64,000 nt of DNA from Zoogloea oryzae (GTDB lineage Bacteria > Pseudomonadota > Gammaproteobacteria > Burkholderiales > Rhodocyclaceae): contig NZ_BSPX01000011.1 of assembly GCF_030161255.1 (NCBI RefSeq), positions 1 through 64,000 on the forward strand. Reading direction: 5' to 3'. Made by a program: the position numbers and the translations under genes. Position 1 is the first letter of the stretch. Every line of letters starts with the position of its first letter. Shown here one piece after another: positions 1 through 9,092 of this stretch. Below the pieces are notes generated by a model. That model was not told the DNA's origin. It made no database searches and saw only the letters and a program-made list of their open reading frames with translations.

Positions 1-201
1 CGCCTGCGCGACGTGGTGCTGCCCGCCGCCGAGCGGGCCGGCCGCGGCGCCGACGTCGCCATCCAGAAAGGCGGCATGAGCCTCACCGATTACCTCGACA
101 CCCAGCGCAACCTGCGCGCCGCGCGCATCGAAGCCGTCCAGGCCCGGGCCGATGTCGCCCGCGCCGCCCTGATGCTGCGTCTGGCCGGAGCCACCCCATG
201 A
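1..201 (+). CDS. TolC-family outer membrane efflux protein, C-terminal end (partial)
   Basis: Only the last 66 codons are in the window; the frame is open from base 1. The residues are helical and Ala/Arg rich with the motif GGMSLTDYLDTQRNLRAA, typical of the last periplasmic helix pair of CzcC/TolC-type outer membrane channels. The stop overlaps the ATG of the adaptor gene by 4 bases (ATGA), so it is translationally coupled to an HME-RND pump. Expected role: outer membrane exit duct of a tripartite metal efflux system. The family call rests mostly on context. Confidence 0.8.
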   Translation, partial: RLRDVVLPAAERAGRGADVAIQKGGMSLTDYLDTQRNLRAARIEAVQARADVARAALMLRLAGATP

Positions 202-1349
202 AACGCACGCCCATCCTCATCGGCCTCGTGGCCGCCATCGCCGCCGGCGCCTGGTACCTGCGCCCGAGCGCCCCCGCCAAACCCGACGAGCCGGCCATCC
301 AGCGCCCCTCCGCCGAACCCGGTGTGCTGCGCTTCCCCACCGCCGCGCCCCAGCTCGCCCAGATCAAGACCGAACGCGCCGCCCTCGCCCCGGTGCCGAT
401 GGACGAGCCCCTGGCCGCCCGCATCAGCTACGACGAGAACGCCACCGCCCGGCTGGTCGCCCCGATCGCCGGCCGGGTCGTCGAGATCCACGCCAACATC
501 GGCGACACGGTGAAGGCCGGCACCGTGCTGGCCGTGCTCGACGCGCCTGAACTCGGCACCGCCGCCGCCGATCTGGCCAAGGCCCAGGCCGACGCCCAGC
601 AGAAGAAATCCGCCCTCGACCGGGCCCGCAGCCTGTTCCAGGCCGAGGTCATCGCCCGCCGCGACCTGGAAGCCGCCCAGGCCGAGGCCCAGCAGTCCCA
701 GGCCGAAGTGGAGCGCGCCCGGCTGCGCCTCGCCAACCTCAACCCCGGCGGCACCAGCGCAGCCGGCGGCCAGCGCTACCAGCTGCGTGCACCGATCAGC
801 GGCGTGGTGGCCACCCGCAAGATCAACCCGGCGATGGAAGTGCGCCCCGACACCCCCGAGCCGCTCTTCGTCGTCACCGACATGAGCCGCCTGTCGGTGC
901 TGGTGGATGTGCCCGAGCGCGACCTGCCCATCGTCACCGTCGGCAAATCGGCCCAGGTGGAAGTCTCCGCCTATCCCCACCGCAGCTTCACCGGCAAGGT
1001 GGTGCATGTGGCCCCGACCCTCGACCCCCAGACCCGCCGCATCCAGGCCCGCGTTGCCGTGGACAACCGGGAGGGCCTGCTCAAGCCCGAGATGTACGCC
1101 AAGGTCGGCATCCTCGCCGACGCCAAGGAAGAGCTGCCCAAGATCCCCACCGGCGCGCTGCTGGTCGAAGGGGTGAAGAACTACGTCTTCGTCGAGCGCG
1201 AAGCCGGCGTGTTTGAAAAGCGCGAAGTCACCCTGGCAGTGCAGACCCGCAGCTTCGCCTACGTGTGGAGCGGCGTGAAGGGCGGCGACAAGGTGGTCAG
1301 CGTCGGGGCCCTGCTCCTCAACGCCGAACTGGCCAGCAGTTCCCGCTGA
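198..1349 (+). CDS. RND efflux periplasmic adaptor subunit (CzcB-like)
   Basis: 383 aa. An N-terminal membrane anchor or signal (about 5-20) is followed by a barrel-sandwich (lipoyl-like) half around residues 85-118 (VAPIAGRVVEIHANIGDTV), an alpha-helical hairpin rich in Ala, Gln and Glu (about 120-175), the second lipoyl half (LRAPISGVVATRKINPAMEV) and beta-barrel and membrane-proximal domains. This order is that of membrane fusion proteins linking the inner membrane RND pump to the outer membrane duct. ATG overlaps the preceding stop; the permease starts 12 bases downstream. No His-rich metal-binding N-terminus is present, so the substrate cannot be named. Confidence 0.9.
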   Translation: MKRTPILIGLVAAIAAGAWYLRPSAPAKPDEPAIQRPSAEPGVLRFPTAAPQLAQIKTERAALAPVPMDEPLAARISYDENATARLVAPIAGRVVEIHANIGDTVKAGTVLAVLDAPELGTAAADLAKAQADAQQKKSALDRARSLFQAEVIARRDLEAAQAEAQQSQAEVERARLRLANLNPGGTSAAGGQRYQLRAPISGVVATRKINPAMEVRPDTPEPLFVVTDMSRLSVLVDVPERDLPIVTVGKSAQVEVSAYPHRSFTGKVVHVAPTLDPQTRRIQARVAVDNREGLLKPEMYAKVGILADAKEELPKIPTGALLVEGVKNYVFVEREAGVFEKREVTLAVQTRSFAYVWSGVKGGDKVVSVGALLLNAELASSSR

Positions 1350-1361
1350 CGGGCCGCCGCC

Positions 1362-4300
1362 ATGTTCGACACCCTCATCACCCTCGCCCTGCGCCAGCGG
1401 GCCTTCATCCTCATCGCCGCCGCGGTGCTGCTCGGCTACGGCCTGTACGCCGTCAACCAGATCTCCATCGAAGCCTTCCCGGACGTGCAGGACGTGCAGG
1501 TCCAGGTCGTCACCCAGGCCATCGGGATCGCCCCCGAAGAGGTCGAGCGCACCATCTCGCTCCCCATCGAGCGCGAGATGAGCGGCGTGCCGGGCATGAC
1601 CCAGCTGCGCTCGGTGTCGATCACCGGCCTGTCGGTGGTCACCCTCACCTTCAACGAAAAGACCGCCGACTACTTCGCCCGCCAGCAGGTGCTCGAACGC
1701 CTGCAGAACGTCTCGCTGCCGCCCGGCTCCCAGCCGGTGCTGGCGCCGCTGACCACCGCCGTCGGCGAGATCTACCGCTACGTGCTCGACGCCCCGCCCA
1801 CCGCCGACCGCGAGGAGATCCGCGCGATCCAGGACTGGACGGTACGCCCGGCCCTGCGCATGGTGCCGGGCATCGCCGACGTGGTGAGCTTCGGCGGCGC
1901 GATCCGCGAGGTGCAGGTGCGCATCGACCCCGAGCTCCTGCGCAAGTACGCGTTGAGCCTGGGCGATGTCACCCAGGCCCTCAACGCCGCCAGCGCCAAC
2001 GGCAGCGGCGGCCTGCTCCCCCGCGGCGACGAAGCCCTGGTGGTGCGCACCCTCGGCCTGTTCCAGAGCCTCGACGACGTGCGCGACGTGGTGGTGGTGG
2101 CCCGGGAAGGCAAGCCGGTGCGCATCAGCGACGTGGCCGAAGTGGTGGCGGGTTTCCGCCCCCGCTCGGGGATCGTGGCCTTCAACGACCGGGACGACGT
2201 GATCGAGGGTATCGTCCAGATGACCAAGGGTGGCAACGCCGCCAAGATCGTCGAAGCCCTCAAGCTCAAGGTGGACGAGGTCAACGCCCGCCTGCCCGAA
2301 GGCTACCAGCTGCGCCCGATCTACCAGCGCACCGAACTCATCGGCCACACCGTGGCCACCGTGGCCGAGAACCTGCTGGTCGGCGCCGTGCTCGTCACCG
2401 CCATCCTGCTGGCCTTCCTGCGCAACCTGCGGGCAGCGATCATCGTCGCCGCGGTGATTCCCCTGTCGCTGCTGTTCGCCTTCATCCTGATGCACGCCAT
2501 GGGCGTGTCGGCCAACCTGATCTCCCTGGGCGCGGTGGACTTCGGCGTCATCATCGACAGCGCGGTGGTGATGGTCGAGGCGCTGATGGTGCGCCTGGCG
2601 GTGGACGCCAACTCCGAACACCACGGGATCATCTCGCCGGTGGGCCGGCGCATCCACGCCCTCAAGCAGACCTGCGTCGAGCTGGGTTCGCCGATCATGT
2701 TCTCGAAGGCGATCATCATCGTCGCCTTCCTGCCGATCTTCACCTTCCAGCGCATGGAAGGACGGATCTTCACCCCGGTGGCGCTGACCCTCTCCTTCGC
2801 CCTGCTCGGCGGCCTGATCCTGACCCTCACCCTGGTGCCCACGCTGCTCTCCTACGCCCTCAACAAGGAGGACATGGCCGAGAAGGAAAGCCCCTGGCTG
2901 CACCGCCTGCAGGCGCGCTACCGGGATCTGCTGGTGAAGCTCCAGGCCCGCCGCCGGGCGGTGATCGCCGGTTCGCTGCTGTGCCTGGCTGCCGCCATGG
3001 GCATCGCCCCGCTGCTGGGCTCCGAGTTCCTGCCCAAGCTCGACGAAGGCAACATCTGGCTCACCATCAGCCTGCCCCAGTCGTCCGGCCTCACCAACAC
3101 CAAGGAGGTGGAGCGCAAGGTGCGTGCGGTGCTGTCCACCTACCCCGAGGTGAAGGCGGTCATCACCCACGTGGGCCGCCCCGACGACGGCACCGACCCC
3201 AAGGGCCCCAACAACATCGAGATCCTGGTGGATCTCAAGCCCCGCAGCGAATGGCGCTTCGCCACCAAGGACGCGCTGGTGGACAGCATGTCGGGCCGTC
3301 TGGAAGCCATCCCCGGCCTGCCCACCAACTTCTCCCAGGTGATCCAGGACAGCGTCGAGGAATCCCTCTCCGGCGCCAAGGGCGAGATCGCGGTGAAGGT
3401 TTTCGGGCCCAACCTCGAGGTGCTCGAAGCCAAGGGCCGCCAGATCGCCGGGGTACTCAACCGCATCGAAGGCTCGGCCGACGTGGCCGCCCTGCCGGTG
3501 GGCGGCCAGAGCGAGGTGGACATCCGCCTGCGCCGCGAAGCCCTGGCCCGCTACGACATCAACGTCACCGACGTGAACGCGATGATCCAGACCGCCCTCG
3601 GCGGCAGCGCGGTCAACGCCTTCTACGAGGGCGAGCGCCGCTACGACGTCACCCTGCGTTTCGGGCCCCAGTTCCGCGACCAGGTGGACGACATCGCCAA
3701 CCTGCCCGTGGCCCTGCCCGACGGGCATGGCAGCATCCCGCTGGGCGACCTGGCCGACGTGGAGCTGCGCCAGGGCGCCTCGCGCATCCAGCGCGAAGCC
3801 GGCAGCCGCAACGTGATCGTCAAGGCCAACCTGCGCGGCCGCGACCAGGGCAGCTTCGTCGCCGAAGCCCAGAAGAAGGTCGCCGCCGAAGTCAGCCTGC
3901 CGGCCGGTTACACCATCACCTGGGGCGGCCAGTTCGAGAACCAGCAGCGCGCCATGGCCCGCCTCAAGCTGATCGTGCCGATCACCCTCGGGCTGATCTT
4001 CTCGCTGCTGTTCTGGGCCTTCCGCGACATCCGCCCGGCCCTGCTGGTACTGTCGATGGTGCCCTTCACCCTGATCGGCGGCTTCGCCGGGCTGGGGCTG
4101 GCCGGGCTGCACCTGTCGGTGTCGGCGGCGGTGGGCTTCATCGCGGTGGCCGGCATCTCGGTGCAGAACGGCGTGATCATGGTCGAGCAGGTCATCGAGA
4201 TCGCCCGGCGTGGCGCGACGCGCTCCGAGGCCATCCTCGACGGCGCCATGCTGCGCCTGCGCCCCATCGTGATGACCGCCCTGATGGCCGGCCTGGGCCT

Positions 4301-4466
4301 GCTGCCCGCCGCCCTGTCCCACGGCATCGGCTCCGAAACCCAGCGCCCCTTTGCCGTCGTGATCGTCGGCGGCATCGTCAGCGCGACCATCTTCACCCTG
4401 CTCCTGCTGCCGGTGCTGCTGTCCTACGGCGGCGCCAGGGAGCGGGTGAAGAAGGAAGACGTTTAA
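1362..4466 (+). CDS. HME-RND heavy metal efflux permease (CzcA/CusA family)
   Basis: 1034 aa, close to the usual 1030-1070 aa. Shows the RND pattern: N-terminal TM helix (about 15-33), large periplasmic loop, TM block, second periplasmic loop (from about 560) and final TM block. The TM4 proton-relay segment at residues 393-407 reads DFGVIIDSAVVMVEA: the two Asp and the Glu of the CzcA/CnrA type are kept while the usual Gly after the second Asp is Ser. This places it in the heavy-metal (HME) class rather than HAE drug pumps. Proton-driven export of a divalent cation (Co, Zn, Cd or Ni class) is likely; the ion is not decided by sequence. Confidence 0.93.
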   Translation: MFDTLITLALRQRAFILIAAAVLLGYGLYAVNQISIEAFPDVQDVQVQVVTQAIGIAPEEVERTISLPIEREMSGVPGMTQLRSVSITGLSVVTLTFNEKTADYFARQQVLERLQNVSLPPGSQPVLAPLTTAVGEIYRYVLDAPPTADREEIRAIQDWTVRPALRMVPGIADVVSFGGAIREVQVRIDPELLRKYALSLGDVTQALNAASANGSGGLLPRGDEALVVRTLGLFQSLDDVRDVVVVAREGKPVRISDVAEVVAGFRPRSGIVAFNDRDDVIEGIVQMTKGGNAAKIVEALKLKVDEVNARLPEGYQLRPIYQRTELIGHTVATVAENLLVGAVLVTAILLAFLRNLRAAIIVAAVIPLSLLFAFILMHAMGVSANLISLGAVDFGVIIDSAVVMVEALMVRLAVDANSEHHGIISPVGRRIHALKQTCVELGSPIMFSKAIIIVAFLPIFTFQRMEGRIFTPVALTLSFALLGGLILTLTLVPTLLSYALNKEDMAEKESPWLHRLQARYRDLLVKLQARRRAVIAGSLLCLAAAMGIAPLLGSEFLPKLDEGNIWLTISLPQSSGLTNTKEVERKVRAVLSTYPEVKAVITHVGRPDDGTDPKGPNNIEILVDLKPRSEWRFATKDALVDSMSGRLEAIPGLPTNFSQVIQDSVEESLSGAKGEIAVKVFGPNLEVLEAKGRQIAGVLNRIEGSADVAALPVGGQSEVDIRLRREALARYDINVTDVNAMIQTALGGSAVNAFYEGERRYDVTLRFGPQFRDQVDDIANLPVALPDGHGSIPLGDLADVELRQGASRIQREAGSRNVIVKANLRGRDQGSFVAEAQKKVAAEVSLPAGYTITWGGQFENQQRAMARLKLIVPITLGLIFSLLFWAFRDIRPALLVLSMVPFTLIGGFAGLGLAGLHLSVSAAVGFIAVAGISVQNGVIMVEQVIEIARRGATRSEAILDGAMLRLRPIVMTALMAGLGLLPAALSHGIGSETQRPFAVVIVGGIVSATIFTLLLLPVLLSYGGARERVKKEDV

Positions 4467-4508
4467 GCTAGCGTCCCCCTCAACCCAACCGCCCAGGCCC
4501 AACCGCCC

Positions 4509-5195
4509 ATGCGCATCCTCATCGTCGAAGACGACCCCCTGCTTGCCGACGGCGTGGCCCAGCTGCTGCGCGGGGCCGGCTTCACTGCCGACTTCGTGGG
4601 CAGCGCCGAGCTGGCCGAGGCCGCCGTCGCGGCCGAGAAGTTCGACCTGATGGTGCTCGACATCGGCCTGCCCGGCATGGACGGGCTGGAGCTGCTGTCG
4701 CGCCTGCGGGCCCGCCACAACCCGATCCACGTGCTCATGCTCACCGCCCGCGACGCCCTGAACGAGCGGGTGCGCGGCCTCAACCTGGGCGCCGACGACT
4801 ACCTCACCAAGCCCTTCGCGGCTGTCGAACTCCTCGCCCGGGTCAATGCCCTCGTGCGCCGCAGCCGTGGCCAGAGCGGCCAGCGCCGCGAGTTCGGCCC
4901 CCTTGTGCTCGACGAAGAAGCCCACCGGGCGTGGCTCTCCGGCCAGCCCCTGGAGCTGCCCCAGCGCGAATGGGCGATCCTCCAGTTCCTCCTCGACAAC
5001 CTGGAGCGCGTCCTCAGCAAGGAGCGTATCGTGGCGGCCGTATGCAGCTGGGACAAGGACATGAGCGAGAACGCCGTCGAGGTGTACGTCTCGCGCCTGC
5101 GGGCCAAGCTCGAGCCCGCCGGCATCCGCATCCGCACCGTGCGCGGCCTGGGCTACATGCTCGAAGACCTGCCCCATGACGCGAAGCCTGCGTAA
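4509..5195 (+). CDS. OmpR-family response regulator of the efflux operon
   Basis: 228 aa. Receiver domain 1-115 with the acidic pair (VEDD), phospho-acceptor Asp in LMVLDIGLPGMDG and Lys in DYLTKPF; winged-helix DNA-binding domain about 130-220 (LELPQREWAILQFLL, NAVEVYVSRLRAKL). It starts 42 bases after the RND permease and overlaps the histidine kinase gene by 20 bases, so the pair is probably co-transcribed with the pump and controls it. The receiver and TctE-like kinase resemble QseB/PmrA-TctD relatives. Confidence 0.92.
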   Translation: MRILIVEDDPLLADGVAQLLRGAGFTADFVGSAELAEAAVAAEKFDLMVLDIGLPGMDGLELLSRLRARHNPIHVLMLTARDALNERVRGLNLGADDYLTKPFAAVELLARVNALVRRSRGQSGQRREFGPLVLDEEAHRAWLSGQPLELPQREWAILQFLLDNLERVLSKERIVAAVCSWDKDMSENAVEVYVSRLRAKLEPAGIRIRTVRGLGYMLEDLPHDAKPA

Positions 5196-6567
5196 ATCCC
5201 TGCTGCTGTGGCTGCTGCTGCCGGCAGCCCTGGCCATCATCACCTTCCTGCCGCTGGCCTACCACCTGGTCCACCAGCCGGCCATGGAGGCCCTCGACCA
5301 GGCACTCGCCGACGCCAGCCTGGCGCTGGTGCCGCACCTCGAGGTAGTGGACGGCGAACCCCGCTTCGTCTTTCCGCCCGCCGCCGAGCAGGTGCTGCGC
5401 ACCGACCGGGTGGACGACATCTACTACCTCATCCTCGGCCCCAACGACCGCTTCATCGCCGGCGACGCCGGCCTGCCCCACGAAGCCGGCCCCGATGACG
5501 AGGTGCGGGGCGAGCGGACCAGCTTCGACTCCCACTTCCGCGGCCATCGGGTGCGCGTCACCGCCATCCACCGCACCATCGCCGAAGAACCCTTCATCTT
5601 CGTCACCGCCGAAACCACCCGCAAGCGCGACCAGCTCAAGCTCGACCTCGCCGTCGCCCTGCTGCTGCCGCTGATGTTCTTCGCGGTGGCCACCGGCATC
5701 ACCATCTGGTTCGGCGTGCATCACGCCCTGCTGCCGGTCGAGGGCATCCGCCGCGCGCTGCACGGCATGGAACACCGGGCCCTCCAGCCCCTAGACGAGG
5801 GCGCCGCGCCCATCGAGATCCGCCCCCTGGTCACCGAATTCAACCAGGTGCTCGACCGCCTGGAAGAAGCCGCCGAAGCCCAGCAGCGCTTCGTGGCCAA
5901 CGCCGCCCACCAGCTGCGCACGCCGCTGGCCGGCATCCGCACCCAGCTCGAGCTCCTCCAGCGCGAACCCGACGCCACCGAGCGCGACGCCCGCACCCGC
6001 CACTGCGTGGGCGCCATCGAACGCCTCGGCCACCTCATCAACCAGATGCTGGTGCTGCTCTCCGCCGAGCCCGGCGGCCGCCACACCAACCTCGCCGCCA
6101 CCGTCGACCTGCCCGAACTGATCCGCGACCGCAGCCCCGAATGGATCCGCCTCGCCGAAGCCCGCAGCCTCGACCTGGGCTTCGAGCTGCAGGCCGCCCG
6201 CGTCAACGGCGACCGCCTGCTGCTGGGCGAGATGATCGCCAACCTGGTCGCCAACGCCCTCAACTACACCCCGGCGCCGGGCGAGGTGACCATCCGCTGC
6301 CGCACCGAAGGCAGCCACAGCCTGATCGAAGTCGAAGACACCGGCCCCGGCATCCCCGCCGCCGCCCGCCAGCAGGTCTTCGAGCGCTTCTTCCGCCTTC
6401 CCGCCGCCAGCCACCCGGGCAGCGGCCTGGGCCTCGCCATCGTCCGCGAGATCGCCCGCGGCGCCGGCGGCGAAGTGGACATCCTCGACACCGCCGACGG
6501 GCGTGGCGTGCTGTTGCGGGTAAGCCTGCCGGCCTTGATCGACACCCCCGACGAAGAACCCGCATAA
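5176..6567 (+). CDS. TctE/QseC-type sensor histidine kinase
   Basis: 463 aa. Two TM helices (about 8-30 and 158-180) enclose a periplasmic 2CSK_N-type domain, followed by a HAMP-like linker, HisKA with the phospho-acceptor His in NAAHQLRTPLAG (about 250), N box (NLVANALNYTP), G1 box (DTGPGIP) and G2 box (GSGLGLAIV). The HQLRTPL variant is typical of TctE-like kinases. It overlaps the response regulator gene by 20 bases and is its evident partner, probably sensing periplasmic metal or organic acid. Confidence 0.92.
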   Translation: MTRSLRKSLLLWLLLPAALAIITFLPLAYHLVHQPAMEALDQALADASLALVPHLEVVDGEPRFVFPPAAEQVLRTDRVDDIYYLILGPNDRFIAGDAGLPHEAGPDDEVRGERTSFDSHFRGHRVRVTAIHRTIAEEPFIFVTAETTRKRDQLKLDLAVALLLPLMFFAVATGITIWFGVHHALLPVEGIRRALHGMEHRALQPLDEGAAPIEIRPLVTEFNQVLDRLEEAAEAQQRFVANAAHQLRTPLAGIRTQLELLQREPDATERDARTRHCVGAIERLGHLINQMLVLLSAEPGGRHTNLAATVDLPELIRDRSPEWIRLAEARSLDLGFELQAARVNGDRLLLGEMIANLVANALNYTPAPGEVTIRCRTEGSHSLIEVEDTGPGIPAAARQQVFERFFRLPAASHPGSGLGLAIVREIARGAGGEVDILDTADGRGVLLRVSLPALIDTPDEEPA

Positions 6568-6609
6568 CGCGCTAAGATCGGCATCCCCGGTATTTCCACG
6601 GAATTTCCC

Positions 6610-6789
6610 ATGCGCGGCCACTTCGCAGCCATCTCCCTCATCCTCATCGGCGTCGTCGCCCTGGGGATCAACCTCGACCTGTTCGAGCTCGACATCGTCC
6701 GCCTGGCCCGCACCTGGTGGCCGCTGGTGCTGATCGCCCTCGGCATCGGGCTGTTCCTCACCCCGGGCGAGGGGCGCAAACCCGACTGA
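6610..6789 (+). CDS. Small two-helix membrane protein (LiaI/LiaF-like TM domain, DUF5668-like)
   Basis: 59 aa. ATG at 6610 in a 318-base gap between two kinase genes. The protein has two hydrophobic helices (about 5-22 and 38-52) joined by a short acidic turn, with the pattern RTWWPLVLIALGIGL that is characteristic of the LiaI-LiaF-like transmembrane region. It ends with a short charged tail (EGRKPD). It is co-directional with both flanking sensor genes; a role in envelope-stress sensing is known for Lia relatives but is only inference here. Confidence 0.72.
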   Translation: MRGHFAAISLILIGVVALGINLDLFELDIVRLARTWWPLVLIALGIGLFLTPGEGRKPD

Positions 6790-6885
6790 CCCGCCCAGCA
6801 GGCAGGGGAGGAATCCGCCCGGCCCGCTAAAGTACGCTGGCGTGAGACCGTTATCCGGGAATAACCCGCTCAGATAACGCGCCCC

Positions 6886-8715
6886 GTGATTCCCGCCCGC
6901 TCCAGTTCCGCCGATCGCGCCGGACTCTTCGTCCTCGTCGCCGGCCTCGCCGCTGCCCTGCTCGTCGCCTTCCTGGCGGTGCGCAACCAGACGGAGCAGC
7001 GCGCCACCGAGCTGGTCGACCAGGGCTCGCGCCTCGTCAAGGCGCTGGCCGCGATTCCCAAGGATGGCCTGGTGCCGTCCCCCGGCCGCCCCAATCCCCT
7101 CGCTGCGGTGCTCCGCGCCCACGGCAACGCCGATCTGGCCTACGGCCTCGTCACCGACCCCCAGGGCCAGCCCCTGTCCGAAGTCACCGCCCCAGGCCTC
7201 ACCCCGAGCGTACTGCCGCTGGCCGCCGACAAGCCGGCCGAATGGTTCGGCCACCGCCCGGTCGATAGCGGCGCCGCCGGGCTCGAACTGATCGAATTCC
7301 ACGGCCCGCTCCTCCATGACGGGCGCCTCGAAGGTTTCGTGCGGGTCGCCTTCCGCGCCCCGACCCTCGGCTTCGACGCCCGCCAACTGCCCTTCCTGGC
7401 CGGGCTGGCGCTGCCCATCCTGCTCCTCGTGCCGCTGTTCTTCTTCATGCTGCGCAGCCAGCTGCGGCCACTCCAGGAGGTCAGCCAGCGGGTCGAACAG
7501 CTCGCCGCCAGCGCGCCGGCCGATCTCGCGGGCGACGCCACCGCCCGGGATCTGGTGACCCGCTTCGGGCGCTTCCTCGACGCCACCGAAAAGCGCATCC
7601 GCGAACTCGAAGCCGGCCGCGGCGACGCCGAGACCGCCATCAAGCTGCTGGGCTACAAGCGCGAGAAGGTCGAGAGCGCCCTCGAGACCCTGCCCGAAGG
7701 CGTGCTGGTGCTGGACGAAGGCAGCCTCACGGTGTTCGCCAACACCAAGGTCGGCCCGCTGCTGTCGGTCGATCCCGCCGCCCTCGTCGGCAAGCAGCCC
7801 ACCGAATGGCCAGTGGAGGGCGGCGTCCTGCGGGCGCTCAGCCCGCTGCTGGGCGGCGCCTCCACCAGCCAGACCGCCGACTTCCACCCCGACGGCAACG
7901 AAAGCCGCCGGGTCAGCGTGTGGGCCCTGCCCCTGTTCGCCCCCCGCGACGCCACCCGCCGCCTCGGCTCGCTGATCGTCCTGCGCGAAACCACCGACCA
8001 GATGCTCGCCGCCCAGGCCCGGGACGAGTTCATCGCCCACGTGGCCCACGAACTGAAGACGCCGCTGGCCAACATCACCCTTTACGGCGAGCTGCTCCGG
8101 GACGACCCGAATCTCGCCGCCGACACCCGCGTCGAGGCCATCAACACCGTCTGCGACGAATCCCGGCGCGCCGCCGCGCTCATCAACAACCTGCTCAACA
8201 TCTCGCGCATCGAGGCCGGCAGCATCGTCATCGACCGCCAGCGGGTGCGCCTGGCCGAACTGCTCGCCGACTGCATGGAGCAGCTCCAGCACACCGGCGC
8301 CAGCCGCGACCTGCGCCTGCAGGTGAGCGTGCCGCCCGAGCTGCCGCCGGTCGAGCTGGACAAGGATCTGCTGCGCATCGCCCTGAACAACCTGCTCACC
8401 AACGCCGCCAAGTACAACCGGACTGGCGGCGAAATCATCCTGTCGGCCGAAGAGACCGACGAGCGCATCGTGATCACCGTGCAGGACAGCGGGATCGGCA
8501 TTCCCGCCGCCGATCTGCCGCGCATCTTCGACAAGTTCTACCGTTCCGCCGACCGCGAAGCCGTCGCCCGCGGCGGCCACGGGCTGGGCCTGTACCTCGC
8601 GCGGCAGATCGTCGAGCTGCACCAGGGCCAGATCGAGGTCACCAGCCAACCCGGCCAGGGCACCCGCGTCACCCTGAGCTTCCGCAAACCCCATGTATTG
8701 CTGAGGGCCGCATGA
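6886..8715 (+). CDS. PAS-containing membrane sensor histidine kinase
   Basis: 609 aa, GTG start. TM helices at about 12-32 and 165-187 flank a periplasmic sensor region; then a HAMP-like/coiled region (about 195-250), a PAS-like domain (about 255-370, VLVLDEGSLTVFANTKV), HisKA with FIAHVAHELKTPLANI (His about 388), N box (NLLTNAAKYNR), G1 (DSGIGIP) and G2 (GHGLGLYLAR). The stop overlaps the next gene, a receiver-only regulator, by 4 bases, so they form a pair. With the HD-GYP gene that follows, it is the likely sensory input to the adjoining pilus/secretion cluster. Confidence 0.9.
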   Translation: MIPARSSSADRAGLFVLVAGLAAALLVAFLAVRNQTEQRATELVDQGSRLVKALAAIPKDGLVPSPGRPNPLAAVLRAHGNADLAYGLVTDPQGQPLSEVTAPGLTPSVLPLAADKPAEWFGHRPVDSGAAGLELIEFHGPLLHDGRLEGFVRVAFRAPTLGFDARQLPFLAGLALPILLLVPLFFFMLRSQLRPLQEVSQRVEQLAASAPADLAGDATARDLVTRFGRFLDATEKRIRELEAGRGDAETAIKLLGYKREKVESALETLPEGVLVLDEGSLTVFANTKVGPLLSVDPAALVGKQPTEWPVEGGVLRALSPLLGGASTSQTADFHPDGNESRRVSVWALPLFAPRDATRRLGSLIVLRETTDQMLAAQARDEFIAHVAHELKTPLANITLYGELLRDDPNLAADTRVEAINTVCDESRRAAALINNLLNISRIEAGSIVIDRQRVRLAELLADCMEQLQHTGASRDLRLQVSVPPELPPVELDKDLLRIALNNLLTNAAKYNRTGGEIILSAEETDERIVITVQDSGIGIPAADLPRIFDKFYRSADREAVARGGHGLGLYLARQIVELHQGQIEVTSQPGQGTRVTLSFRKPHVLLRAA

Positions 8716-9092
8716 AACGTCTCCTCGTCGTCGACGACGAACCCCACGTGGCCCGCGTGCTGCGGGTCAGCCTGGCCAAGGAAGGCTGGCAGATCGACCT
8801 GGCCCACGACGGCCACGAAGCCCTCGCCGCCATCGCCAGCAACCCGCCGGACGCCCTCATCACCGACATCCAGATGCCCGGCATGGGCGGCGAGGAGTTG
8901 TGCCGCCGCCTCCACGCCGACGACACCCGCCCCGCCTTTCCGGTGCTGGTGATGACCTCCATGACCGCCCGCGACCAGCGCAGCTGGGCCCAGGAGCTGG
9001 GCGGCATCGAATTCCTCGAAAAACCGGTGAGCCCCCGGCGCATCGCCACCCTGCTCGGCCAGCTGGTCGCCCGGGAGCGCACCGATGACTGA
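8712..9092 (+). CDS. Single-domain response regulator (receiver only)
   Basis: 126 aa, ATG at 8712 overlapping the kinase stop. A single CheY-like receiver: acidic pair DDEP, phospho-acceptor Asp in LITDIQMPGMGG (about 53), Thr/Ser in VMTSMTA and Lys in FLEKPVSP. There is no output domain. It overlaps the HD-GYP gene by 8 bases. Because the next protein starts with an unassigned domain followed by GAF and HD-GYP, this receiver may act in trans on that phosphodiesterase; inference from order and coupling. Confidence 0.9.
   Translation: MKRLLVVDDEPHVARVLRVSLAKEGWQIDLAHDGHEALAAIASNPPDALITDIQMPGMGGEELCRRLHADDTRPAFPVLVMTSMTARDQRSWAQELGGIEFLEKPVSPRRIATLLGQLVARERTDD

Noticed and set aside
1265..4471. 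Long plus-strand frame overlapping the CzcA-like permease
   Set aside because: Arg/Pro/Gly-rich shadow in a second frame; the permease in the other frame has all family motifs.
90..5243. Very long open frame on the minus strand across the efflux operon
   Set aside because: Runs antisense to clear CzcB, CzcA and regulator genes; the translation is His/Gly/Asp/Gln-rich low-complexity text typical of a reverse-frame shadow in GC-rich DNA.
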